A DNA stretch of 9,467 nucleotides. It comes from Thiobacillaceae bacterium. Lineage in GTDB: Bacteria > Pseudomonadota > Gammaproteobacteria > Burkholderiales > Thiobacillaceae. The DNA is taken from contig JAHENE010000061.1 of assembly GCA_024643305.1 (NCBI GenBank), positions 1 through 9,467 of the forward strand, given 5' to 3'. Below are positions 1 through 4,750 of the stretch, in pieces. Below the pieces are notes generated by a model, which worked only from the letters and a program-made list of their open reading frames with translations, searched no databases and had not been told where the DNA came from. The stretch's first letter is position 1; every line of letters begins with the position of its first letter. The position numbers and the translations under genes were made by a program.

Positions 1-118
1 GTGCTTCTAGTAGCCAGAGCAGCACCGGAACAATTATGAGGCCGCCACCGACGCCCAACAGGCCGGCGATAAAACCGGCAATCAGTCCGAGCAGAAGACA
101 GCCAGCAAGAAATTCCAT
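1..118 (-). CDS. TauE/SafE-like membrane permease, N-terminal fragment
   Basis: Reading leftward from the ATG at 118, the frame stays open to the window edge (39 codons). The visible part is one hydrophobic segment followed by a glycine-rich stretch, LLGVGGGLIIVP. Such an N-terminal helix plus G-V-G-G-G motif is typical of the TauE/SafE (DUF81) family, which are inner-membrane proteins proposed to export sulfite or organosulfonates. The start overlaps the stop codon of the upstream EVE gene by one base (TAATG), and no Shine-Dalgarno sequence is visible, so translation is probably coupled. The family call rests on the N-terminus only; the substrate cannot be judged. Confidence 0.7.
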   Translation of the reverse strand, partial: MEFLAGCLLLGLIAGFIAGLLGVGGGLIIVPVLLWLLEA

Positions 119-573
119 TACAGCAGCGTCAGAATGAACTCGTACTCTTTCGGGTCGACTGGGGTGATGGAAAGCCGATTGCCTTTTTGCAGAATGCGCA
201 TATTCGCGAGTTCGGCATGGCTGCGTAGCTCCTTGATCGACACCAGACGGGTTTTCTTTAGCAGCTTGACGTCCACATTCATCCAGCGAGGATTTTCCCT
301 GGTTGCCTTGGGCTCAAAGTATTTGCTGGTGGAATCGAACTGTGTTTCATCTGGATAGGCTTTCTTGCTGACCATCGCAAGCCCCACTATTCCAGGCTCC
401 TCACATGAGGAGTGATAAAACAGCACCTTGTCATCCACTGTCATTTGATCGCGCATGAAATTGCGCGCCTGATAATTGCGGACGCCATACCAGGCTACTG
501 TCTGGTTGGGCATGGCAGCGAGATCGTCAATACTTACGTCGGAGGGCTCCGATTTCATCAGCCAATAGCGCAT
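118..573 (-). CDS. EVE domain-containing protein
   Basis: A 151-residue protein that consists of a single EVE domain (PUA-like fold, same superfamily as thymocyte nuclear protein 1 and YTH domains). Visible family hallmarks are the N-terminal YWLMKSEP, the W-Y-G-V-R-N-Y-Q-A-R-N-F-M block at about residues 28-40, the V-L-F-Y-H-S-S segment near 50-56, and Y-P-D followed later by N-P-R-W-M near 73-98. Known EVE proteins are proposed to bind modified bases in nucleic acids; the role of this stand-alone bacterial type is not established. It starts 4 nt after the argB stop with a poor ribosome binding site, and its stop overlaps the start of the TauE-like gene. This suggests co-transcription and translational coupling. 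Length is normal for the family. Confidence 0.9.
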   Translation of the reverse strand: MRYWLMKSEPSDVSIDDLAAMPNQTVAWYGVRNYQARNFMRDQMTVDDKVLFYHSSCEEPGIVGLAMVSKKAYPDETQFDSTSKYFEPKATRENPRWMNVDVKLLKKTRLVSIKELRSHAELANMRILQKGNRLSITPVDPKEYEFILTLL

Positions 574-577
574 TGAG

Positions 578-1459
578 TTATGCCCGCTTGACGAGTGTAC
601 CTACGCCCTCTGGGGTGAGCACCTCAAGCAACAGGGCGTGCTCGACGCGGCCATCAATGATGTGTGCGGTTTTAACGCCACTGTTCACAGCATCTACAGC
701 GTAGCCGACCTTTGGGATCATGCCGCCGGAAATCGTGCCATCTTCGGTCAATTCTTCCACTTCGCGAGGCGTAAGGCCGGTCAGAAGCTGACCCTTCTTG
801 TCCAGTACGCCGGGTGTGTTGGTCATGAAAATGACTTTCTCTGCAAGCAGAACGCCCGCAATCTTGCCAGCGGCGACGTCAGCATTAATGTTGTAGGCAT
901 TCCCCTCGGCATCGGCACCAAGCGGGGCCACTACCGGTATGAAATCGCGAGCGTCCAGATGCTGGATGATTTCCGGATCAATGCTGGTGATTTCACCGAC
1001 CTGGCCGATATCAAGCATCTGGTCGGCTTTTTCCTTGCTGGCCACCAGCATTTTCCTGGCGTGAATAAAATTGCCATCCTTGCCGGTCAAGCCAACCGCC
1101 TTGCCACCATGCTTGTTGATCAAAGTGACGATGTCCTGGTTAACCAGACCGCCCAACACCATTTCAACAACGTCCAGGGTTTCTTCGTCTGTAACGCGCA
1201 TACCCTGGATAAATTCGCTTTGTTTGCCGATGCGCTTTAACAAGTCGGCAATCTGAGGCCCCCCACCATGAACAACGACTGGGTTCATGCCGACTAGTTT
1301 GAGCAGTACCACGTCCTTTGCAAAAGCTTCCATCAAATGACGTTCAGTCATGGCATTGCCGCCGTACTTGATGACGATGGTCTTGTCGTAGAAGCGCTGG
1401 ATGTAGGGTAGCGCCTCGGAAAGAATATTTGCCTTGTCGGCGGGGGCGAAATCGGTCAT
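578..1459 (-). CDS. argB: N-acetylglutamate kinase
   Basis: A 293-residue cytoplasmic kinase that phosphorylates N-acetyl-L-glutamate with ATP, the second step of arginine biosynthesis. The amino-acid kinase signature is clear: V-I-K-Y-G-G-N-A-M at residues 29-37 (Lys31 is the phosphate-stabilising lysine), H-G-G-G-P-Q-I at 64-70, [12 protein letters not shown] in the substrate-binding half, and G-G-M-I-P-K-V near the C-terminus. An N-terminal extension of about 25 residues before the kinase core (L-P-Y-I-Q-R-F-Y) resembles the extra helix of arginine-feedback-inhibited, hexameric ArgB enzymes, so arginine inhibition is likely (inference from family). An AGAGG ribosome binding site lies 5 nt upstream of the ATG. 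A TAAAAT candidate -10 box lies on the minus strand at 1490-1485. It is first in an apparent three-gene unit with the EVE and TauE-like genes. Confidence 0.97.
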   Translation of the reverse strand: MTDFAPADKANILSEALPYIQRFYDKTIVIKYGGNAMTERHLMEAFAKDVVLLKLVGMNPVVVHGGGPQIADLLKRIGKQSEFIQGMRVTDEETLDVVEMVLGGLVNQDIVTLINKHGGKAVGLTGKDGNFIHARKMLVASKEKADQMLDIGQVGEITSIDPEIIQHLDARDFIPVVAPLGADAEGNAYNINADVAAGKIAGVLLAEKVIFMTNTPGVLDKKGQLLTGLTPREVEELTEDGTISGGMIPKVGYAVDAVNSGVKTAHIIDGRVEHALLLEVLTPEGVGTLVKRA

Positions 1460-1625
1460 GGAAGCCTCTGTTTAACTTTAAGCGATTTTAGTTCCATGCG
1501 GCGCAATAAAAAAGCAGGTATAAGCCGGCCTGCAAAAAGAAGTGGTCAGGGTGTTGTTATCGCTCCATAACAAGCCCTTTACAGGCAACCGTAGGTCTCA
1601 TAGGCGGAACCAATTGCGGGGACTG

Positions 1626-1639
1626 TTCCCAAAAGGGAA
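1626..1639. repeat. 14-bp dyad TTCCC-AAAA-GGGAA
   Basis: A perfect 5-bp inverted repeat, TTCCC/GGGAA, around an AAAA spacer, 57 bp upstream of the sigma factor start. A third GGGAA follows at 1656-1660. It may be a transcription-factor operator or part of the promoter spacer/-10 area of the operon. The short arm length means chance is possible. Confidence 0.3.
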
Positions 1640-1685
1640 TGTGTTATGTGGATTTGGGAAAATCAGCATAAAATTAATAAAACAC

Positions 1686-1692
1686 AAGGAGG
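1686..1692 (+). promoter_or_regulatory. Ribosome binding site deciding the sigma factor start
   Basis: AAGGAGG is a near-perfect anti-16S match ending 4 nt before the ATG at 1697, inside a run of G residues. It favours 1697 over the in-frame ATG at 1646, whose extra 17 residues look unlike any sigma N-terminus. Confidence 0.85.
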
Positions 1693-1696
1693 GGGC

Positions 1697-2242
1697 ATGA
1701 GTGATCCGGCACTTTGGCTGGAGGAGCATGGAGATTATTTGTTCCGGTACGCTCGAAGGCGTCTTTATACGGATGAGCTGGCCGAGGATGCAGTGCAAGA
1801 GACACTGCTGGCGGCACTGAAAGCACGTGAAAAGTTTGCCGGCGCCAGTTCTGAGCGAACCTGGTTGACGGGCATACTTAAGCACAAGATTGTCGATACG
1901 ATAAGAATCCAGGCGCGCGAAATAACGGCTCCAAGCGGGTCTGATGCGGAAGACCCAAGTGATTGGGAGGCGCTTTTTGATCAAAGCGGCCATTGGCTTG
2001 AAACCGTCAGGGACTGGGGTGATCCTTCTTCCGAACTTGAAAAATCCCGTATCCGCCAGGCGCTGGACGATTGTTTCAGGCGACTTAAACCGGCGCTCGC
2101 ACAGATTTTTTCACTTCGTGAGCTATCTGGCTTAGGCAACGAGGAAATATGTAAGGAGCTCAACATCACTGCGACGAATGCGTGGGTGATGCTGCATCGA
2201 GCCCGTTTGTTCCTTCGGGAATGTTTGGATACCCGAATCTAG
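1697..2242 (+). CDS. ECF RNA polymerase sigma factor (TIGR02943-like)
   Basis: A 181-residue extracytoplasmic-function sigma factor with only the two canonical domains. Region 2 spans about residues 8-75, with D-A-V-Q-E-T-L-L at 31-38 and R-T-W-L-T-G-I-L-K-H-K-I-V-D at 54-67. Region 4 spans about 118-176, with the helix-turn-helix N-E-E-I-C-K-E-L-N-I-T-A-T-N-A-W-V-M-L-H-R-A-R. The linker W-E-A-L-F-D-Q-S-G-H-W and the T-N-A-W-V-M-L-H-R-A-R tail resemble the TIGR02943 sigma family as I remember it. It would direct polymerase to its own operon. The next gene is its likely anti-sigma factor, whose ribosome binding site overlaps this stop codon. Because precursor, MNIO enzyme and partner follow on the same strand, the sigma factor probably controls them, as RpoQ does for the gig operon and SigF for Caulobacter bufferins (known systems). 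The inducing signal, perhaps copper or another metal, is inference. Confidence 0.92.
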   Translation: MSDPALWLEEHGDYLFRYARRRLYTDELAEDAVQETLLAALKAREKFAGASSERTWLTGILKHKIVDTIRIQAREITAPSGSDAEDPSDWEALFDQSGHWLETVRDWGDPSSELEKSRIRQALDDCFRRLKPALAQIFSLRELSGLGNEEICKELNITATNAWVMLHRARLFLRECLDTRI

Positions 2243-2250
2243 GGGGCATG

Positions 2251-2499
2251 ATGGGAATGATTCATAAAACCTGTAAGGAGACCTCGATGCTGGTGACTCA
2301 GTCACTGGATCGCAGGCTGACATGGAGTGAACGCATGAGCATGGGCATTCACTTGGCTATTTGTGACAATTGCGCCCGTTTCATGAGGCAGATGCATGCG
2401 CTCAGAACATGGTTGAGCACTGAAGATGAATCTACCCAGCCGGGACTGAGTGAGGAAAGTCGCGAGCGAATTTCCCAAAAGTTGCGGGAGGGGGAGTAG
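2251..2499 (+). CDS. Small zinc-finger anti-sigma factor (zf-HC2/ZAS-like)
   Basis: An 82-residue soluble protein with no membrane segment. It shows a zinc-binding pattern: H-K-T-C at residues 5-8, then H34-x3-C38-x2-C41 (H-L-A-I-C-D-N-C), the layout of zinc-binding anti-sigma domains. The region S-L-D-R-R-L-T-W-S-E-R-M before the His is the usual helical part of this family. It lies directly behind the ECF sigma gene, which is the usual place for its cognate anti-sigma factor. In ZAS proteins the metal site or its cysteines can sense oxidation or metals and then release the sigma factor (family knowledge). The start is uncertain: ATGs at 2248, 2251 and 2257 are all in frame behind an AGGGGG at 2241-2246, and 2287 has a good AAGGAG but would remove the conserved N-terminal Cys. 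I chose 2251 for spacing. Confidence 0.8.
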   Translation: MGMIHKTCKETSMLVTQSLDRRLTWSERMSMGIHLAICDNCARFMRQMHALRTWLSTEDESTQPGLSEESRERISQKLREGE

Positions 2500-2547
2500 T
2501 CATTACTTTGAATTTTGTTATGCCGTACTACGGTTTTGAACTTACCA

Positions 2548-2554
2548 AAAGGAG
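2548..2554 (+). promoter_or_regulatory. Ribosome binding site deciding the precursor start
   Basis: AAAGGAG lies 10 nt before the ATG at 2565. It supports that ATG over the in-frame TTG at 2508 and ATG at 2520, which would add residues in front of an otherwise textbook signal peptide (M-A-S-R-K-K then a hydrophobic core). Confidence 0.8.
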
Positions 2555-2564
2555 TGTTTACAAG

Positions 2565-3014
2565 ATGGCAAGCAGGAAAAAAACAATTAGCGTGGCCGTC
2601 GGCTCGGCTTTTGTGGCGGGCATCACGATGGCCCCGATGACGAACGCGGCAGACAACCCATTCGCCTTGCAAAGCCTGCAGCGCGGTTACATGGTGGCTG
2701 ACGCTAACACTACAGAAGCAAAATGTGGACAGGGCAGGTGCGGTGGTGCCATGGCTTCTGCAGCCAAGGCTGGTGAAGCCAAATGTGGCATGAGCATGAT
2801 GGATGCCAATAAGGACGGCAGGATTTCCAGGGGTGAATTCAGGAAAGCCCACGATGCAATGTTTGCCGCCAAGGACAAAAACAAGAACGGTTACATTGAC
2901 GCCGACGAAATGACTGTCCCAATGGAAGCTGCGCCTGCGGCAGTTGCGCCAGCAGGCAAGGCTGGCGAAGCCAAGTGCGGCCAAGGCAGGTGCGGCGCCA
3001 TGCCCAAGAAATAA
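2565..3014 (+). CDS. bufA: Exported Cys-motif RiPP precursor with two EF-hands (BufA/HvfA-like)
   Basis: A 149-residue protein. Residues 1-28 form a Sec signal peptide: M-A-S-R-K-K, a hydrophobic core, and cleavage near T-N-A|A-D. Next comes N-P-F-A-L-Q-S-L-Q-R-G-Y-M-V-A (31-45), matching the segment that precedes the EGKCG motifs in HvfA/bufferin-type precursors. Three cysteine motifs follow: E-A-K-C-G-Q-G-R-C-G at 51-60, E-A-K-C-G at 71-75 and E-A-K-C-G-Q-G-R-C-G at 135-144, giving five cysteines in all (54, 59, 74, 138, 143). Between the second and third motifs lie two canonical EF-hand loops, D80-x-N82-x-D84-G-x-I-S88-x-x-E91 and D104-x-N106-x-N108-G-x-I-D112-x-x-E115, and then an Ala/Pro linker. 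In the known family, MNIO enzymes turn such cysteines into oxazolone/thioamide or thiooxazole groups that bind copper. The EF-hand insertion is the odd part and suggests calcium binding or calcium-dependent folding in the periplasm. The bufB gene starts 13 nt downstream. Confidence 0.88.
   Translation: MASRKKTISVAVGSAFVAGITMAPMTNAADNPFALQSLQRGYMVADANTTEAKCGQGRCGGAMASAAKAGEAKCGMSMMDANKDGRISRGEFRKAHDAMFAAKDKNKNGYIDADEMTVPMEAAPAAVAPAGKAGEAKCGQGRCGAMPKK
2715..2996 (+). repeat. Three repeated EAKCG core motifs in the precursor
   Basis: Motif copies are encoded at 2715-2744, 2775-2789 and 2967-2996. Copies 2 and 3 share the longer K-A-G-E-A-K-C-G block (2766-2789 and 2958-2981), with synonymous differences between the DNA copies (for example AAATGTGGC against AAGTGCGGC). 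Copies 1 and 3 share the full ten residues including the second Cys. The middle copy lacks the second Cys and runs straight into the first EF-hand loop. The pattern suggests internal duplication with the EF-hands lodged between copies. Confidence 0.85.
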
Positions 3015-3027
3015 AGCGTTGTGCGCC

Positions 3028-3894
3028 ATGGATACCGTCGTGCAAAACGTGCCGATTTGTGGCGCCGGCCTCGGGTATCGCAGAGAATTGATGGAAGCCC
3101 TCGATGCCGGCGTGCCTGATGTCATCCGGTTTTTCGAAATTGCGCCGGAAAACTGGATTGACATGGGTGGCGCCTTGGGGCGGCGCTTCAGGGCTTTTGC
3201 CGAGCAACACCGCTTTGTCTGCCACGGTCTTTCGTTATCTTTAGGAGGCCCATCCCCGCTGGATGAAATGCTGTTGCGCAAGATCAAGGATTTTCTCGAC
3301 CAATTCAAGATCCCGCTCTACACCGAGCATTTGTCCTATTGTGCAGATGATGGGCACCTCTATGATCTGCTGCCAATCCCCATGACGGGCGAAGCCGTGA
3401 AATATGTGGCTGCGCGCATCCGTCATACCCAGGAAATCCTGGAAAGACGCATCGCCATTGAGAATGCCTCGTTTTACGTCAACGCGCCCATGGCTGAAAT
3501 GGACGAACCGACTTTCGTTCGAGCGGTACTGGAAGAGGCAGATTGCAACCTGCACCTTGACGTCAATAATGTCTATGTAAACAGCGTCAACCATGGATTT
3601 GACCCCCGTACCTACATTGCAGCGATGCCGGCTGACCGTGTGGTTTATATGCACACTGCCGGGCATTACTACGAGGCGGAGGATTTCATTATTGATACCC
3701 ATGGTGCAGACGTCATTGATCCGGTATGGGAGTTGCTCGATTTTACATACCAAACCCTGGGCGTACGGCCAACCCTGCTTGAGCGCGACTTCAATATCCC
3801 GCCATTGGCGGAGTTGGTGAAAGAGATCGAGCGAATCGATGTTTTGCAGCGCAAATACGAGCAAACCCCGTATGTTCGGCATGTGCATGGATGA
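3028..3894 (+). CDS. bufB: MNIO (DUF692) peptide-modifying iron enzyme, BufB/HvfB-like
   Basis: A 288-residue cytoplasmic TIM-barrel enzyme of the multinuclear non-heme iron-dependent oxidase family (DUF692). Expected metal-site and core motifs are all present: G-A-G-L-G-Y-R at 12-18, E-I-A-P-E-N at 37-42, H66-G-L-S-L-S, E100-H101-L-S-Y, E145-N-A-S-F-Y, H176-L-D178-V-N-N, H209-T-A-G-H213, D223-T-H225-G and L-L-E252-R-D. Family members oxidise cysteines of a precursor peptide; in HvfB and BufB the targets are EGKCG-type cysteines. The natural substrate here is the protein encoded 13 nt upstream, and the partner is encoded by the overlapping downstream gene. I chose the ATG at 3028 because the family N-terminus begins just after it; the ribosome binding site is weak, which suggests coupling to the precursor gene. 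An in-frame ATG at 2944 lies inside the precursor gene and is rejected. Confidence 0.95.
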   Translation: MDTVVQNVPICGAGLGYRRELMEALDAGVPDVIRFFEIAPENWIDMGGALGRRFRAFAEQHRFVCHGLSLSLGGPSPLDEMLLRKIKDFLDQFKIPLYTEHLSYCADDGHLYDLLPIPMTGEAVKYVAARIRHTQEILERRIAIENASFYVNAPMAEMDEPTFVRAVLEEADCNLHLDVNNVYVNSVNHGFDPRTYIAAMPADRVVYMHTAGHYYEAEDFIIDTHGADVIDPVWELLDFTYQTLGVRPTLLERDFNIPPLAELVKEIERIDVLQRKYEQTPYVRHVHG

Positions 3895-4639
3895 ACTGCC
3901 TTCATTTCAGGCGTTTCAATACGCATTCGCTGCCCACATCCGCGACCCAAAAAATGTGAAACGTCCGCAGGGTGTGCCGGCTCGGCGCATGGCTGTTTAC
4001 AACGAACTGCTTCATAGCAATATCGAAAGTTTTTTGTTGAGCTGCTTCCCGGTGCTGAGAAAAGTTCTTGGCAGCAGAAAATGGGCCCGGCTGGTGCGGG
4101 CTTTTATCGCAGAGCATCGTAGCAATACGCCTTATTTCAGACAGATATCGGACGAATTCCTGCGATTCTTGCAGAATGAATGGCAGCCGGACGACAGTTA
4201 CCCAAACTACCTTCTGGATCTGGCGCATTACGAATGGATAGAGCTTGTGTTATCAGTTTCAAATCATGACGAGCATCTACCGGTGTTTGATGCGCAGGGT
4301 GATCTGCTTGACGGGCGACCATTGTTAACCCCCGTATTGGCGAACCTTGCCTACCGCTACCCTGTACACTGCATCAAACCGCGCATGAAAGTTGTGGGGA
4401 AACCCACTTATCTCCTGGTGTTCCGGAACGCCGCATTGCAGGTTAGGTTCATGGAGCAAAGCGGCGTTAGCGCACGCCTGCTTGCTTTGCTGGAAGGAGG
4501 AGGACTAACCGGGAGGCAGGCAGTGGAACAATTGGCCTTGGAACTGGGCCACCCAAATCCGGCGCAACTGATTGGGTTTGCTAGGGAGTATCTCGAAGAG
4601 CTTCGCGCAGCCGGTGTGGTATTGGGAACGCAATGCTGA
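3887..4639 (+). CDS. bufC: DUF2063 MNIO partner protein, BufC/HvfC-like
   Basis: A 250-residue protein of the DUF2063 family. Its N-terminal half shows the family pattern: F-Q-Y-A-F-A-A-H-I-R-D-P near 11-21, G-V-P-A-R-R-M-A-V-Y-N-E-L near 29-41, S-C-F-P-V-L-R-K-V-L-G near 52-62 and the T-P-Y-F-R-Q-I-S-D-E-F-L-R-F-L block near 81-95. The C-terminal half, about 150-250, is the second domain, thought to act as the precursor-recognition part. Known partners bind the MNIO enzyme and deliver the precursor. The ATG at 3887 overlaps the bufB stop by 8 nt; ATGs at 3872 and 3881 are in frame, but 3887 fits the family N-terminus best. The overlap implies translational coupling and a fixed ratio with BufB. 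No DoxX-like gene follows; the operon ends here. Confidence 0.92.
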   Translation: MDELPSFQAFQYAFAAHIRDPKNVKRPQGVPARRMAVYNELLHSNIESFLLSCFPVLRKVLGSRKWARLVRAFIAEHRSNTPYFRQISDEFLRFLQNEWQPDDSYPNYLLDLAHYEWIELVLSVSNHDEHLPVFDAQGDLLDGRPLLTPVLANLAYRYPVHCIKPRMKVVGKPTYLLVFRNAALQVRFMEQSGVSARLLALLEGGGLTGRQAVEQLALELGHPNPAQLIGFAREYLEELRAAGVVLGTQC

Positions 4640-4641
4640 AC

Positions 4642-4682
4642 AGGGTGCGCTAAAGGAATGGGAAACGGGCTTCACCCTTTTT
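4642..4682 (+). terminator. Candidate buf operon terminator hairpin
   Basis: AGGGTG (4642-4647) can pair with CACCCT (4673-4678), and TTTT follows at 4679-4682. It begins 3 nt after the bufC stop. The 25-nt loop is long and the stem is short, so the strong hairpin just downstream is the more likely true end. Confidence 0.3.
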
Positions 4683-4701
4683 GGGACGCCGATGCATAGA
4701 C

Positions 4702-4731
4702 AAAAAAAGCCCCATCCGAAGATGGGGCTTT
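4702..4731. terminator. Strong bidirectional terminator, buf operon / tolC-ompA
   Basis: The stem AAAGCCCCATC (4706-4716) pairs perfectly with GATGGGGCTTT (4721-4731) around a 4-nt loop. On the minus strand the loop is C(TTCG)G, the very stable UUCG tetraloop, followed by seven T residues, so it is a textbook terminator for the tolC-ompA gene. On the plus strand the T tract is only TTT, then AAGTTT, so termination of the buf operon would be weaker. It sits between convergent genes. Confidence 0.93.
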
Positions 4732-4750
4732 AAGTTTGCAGCTACGCGGC

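Larger units (their letters stand above)
1460..1696. promoter_or_regulatory. Divergent intergenic region, argB / ECF sigma
   Basis: This 237-bp gap separates divergent argB and the sigma gene and contains no convincing gene. Toward argB it holds a candidate -10 (TAAAAT, minus strand 1490-1485) without a clear -35. It also holds a small stem GCAGG/CCTGC (1514-1518 with 1529-1533, 10-nt loop), which on the minus strand is followed by six T residues. Toward the sigma gene it holds GGAACC at 1606-1611, similar to ECF -35 elements, with CCCAAA about 16 nt further on, and the dyad at 1626-1639. ECF sigma operons often autoregulate, so the GGAACC element is the best guess for a sigma-dependent promoter. 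None of these elements is strong. Confidence 0.35.

Noticed and set aside
638..1240. A 200-codon open frame antisense to argB
   Set aside because: It has the same codon-on-codon register as the real gene, and argB is a highly conserved full-length enzyme.
1646..1696. Upstream in-frame ATG extending the sigma factor by 17 residues
   Set aside because: The AAGGAGG at 1686-1692 points to the ATG at 1697, and the extra residues do not resemble sigma N-termini.
2508..2564. TTG or ATG start extending the precursor by 15 to 19 residues
   Set aside because: The signal peptide and AAAGGAG match the ATG at 2565; the longer N-terminus has no ribosome binding site.
2687..2996. The Cys-rich repeat gene read as a metallothionein or plain EF-hand protein
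   Set aside because: The N-P-F-A-L...G-Y-M-V-A segment, E-A-K-C-G motifs, signal peptide and adjacent DUF692/DUF2063 genes fit a bufferin/HvfA-type precursor better. Neither alternative explains the operon.
2944..3027. Upstream ATG of the bufB frame, inside the precursor gene
   Set aside because: It would add 28 residues unlike the DUF692 N-terminus and overlap the C-terminal Cys motif coding region.
2349..3308. A 319-codon minus-strand frame across the precursor and bufB
   Set aside because: It spans three real genes in antisense, and its translation is an improbable mix rich in Cys, His and Ser with no motif or ribosome binding site.
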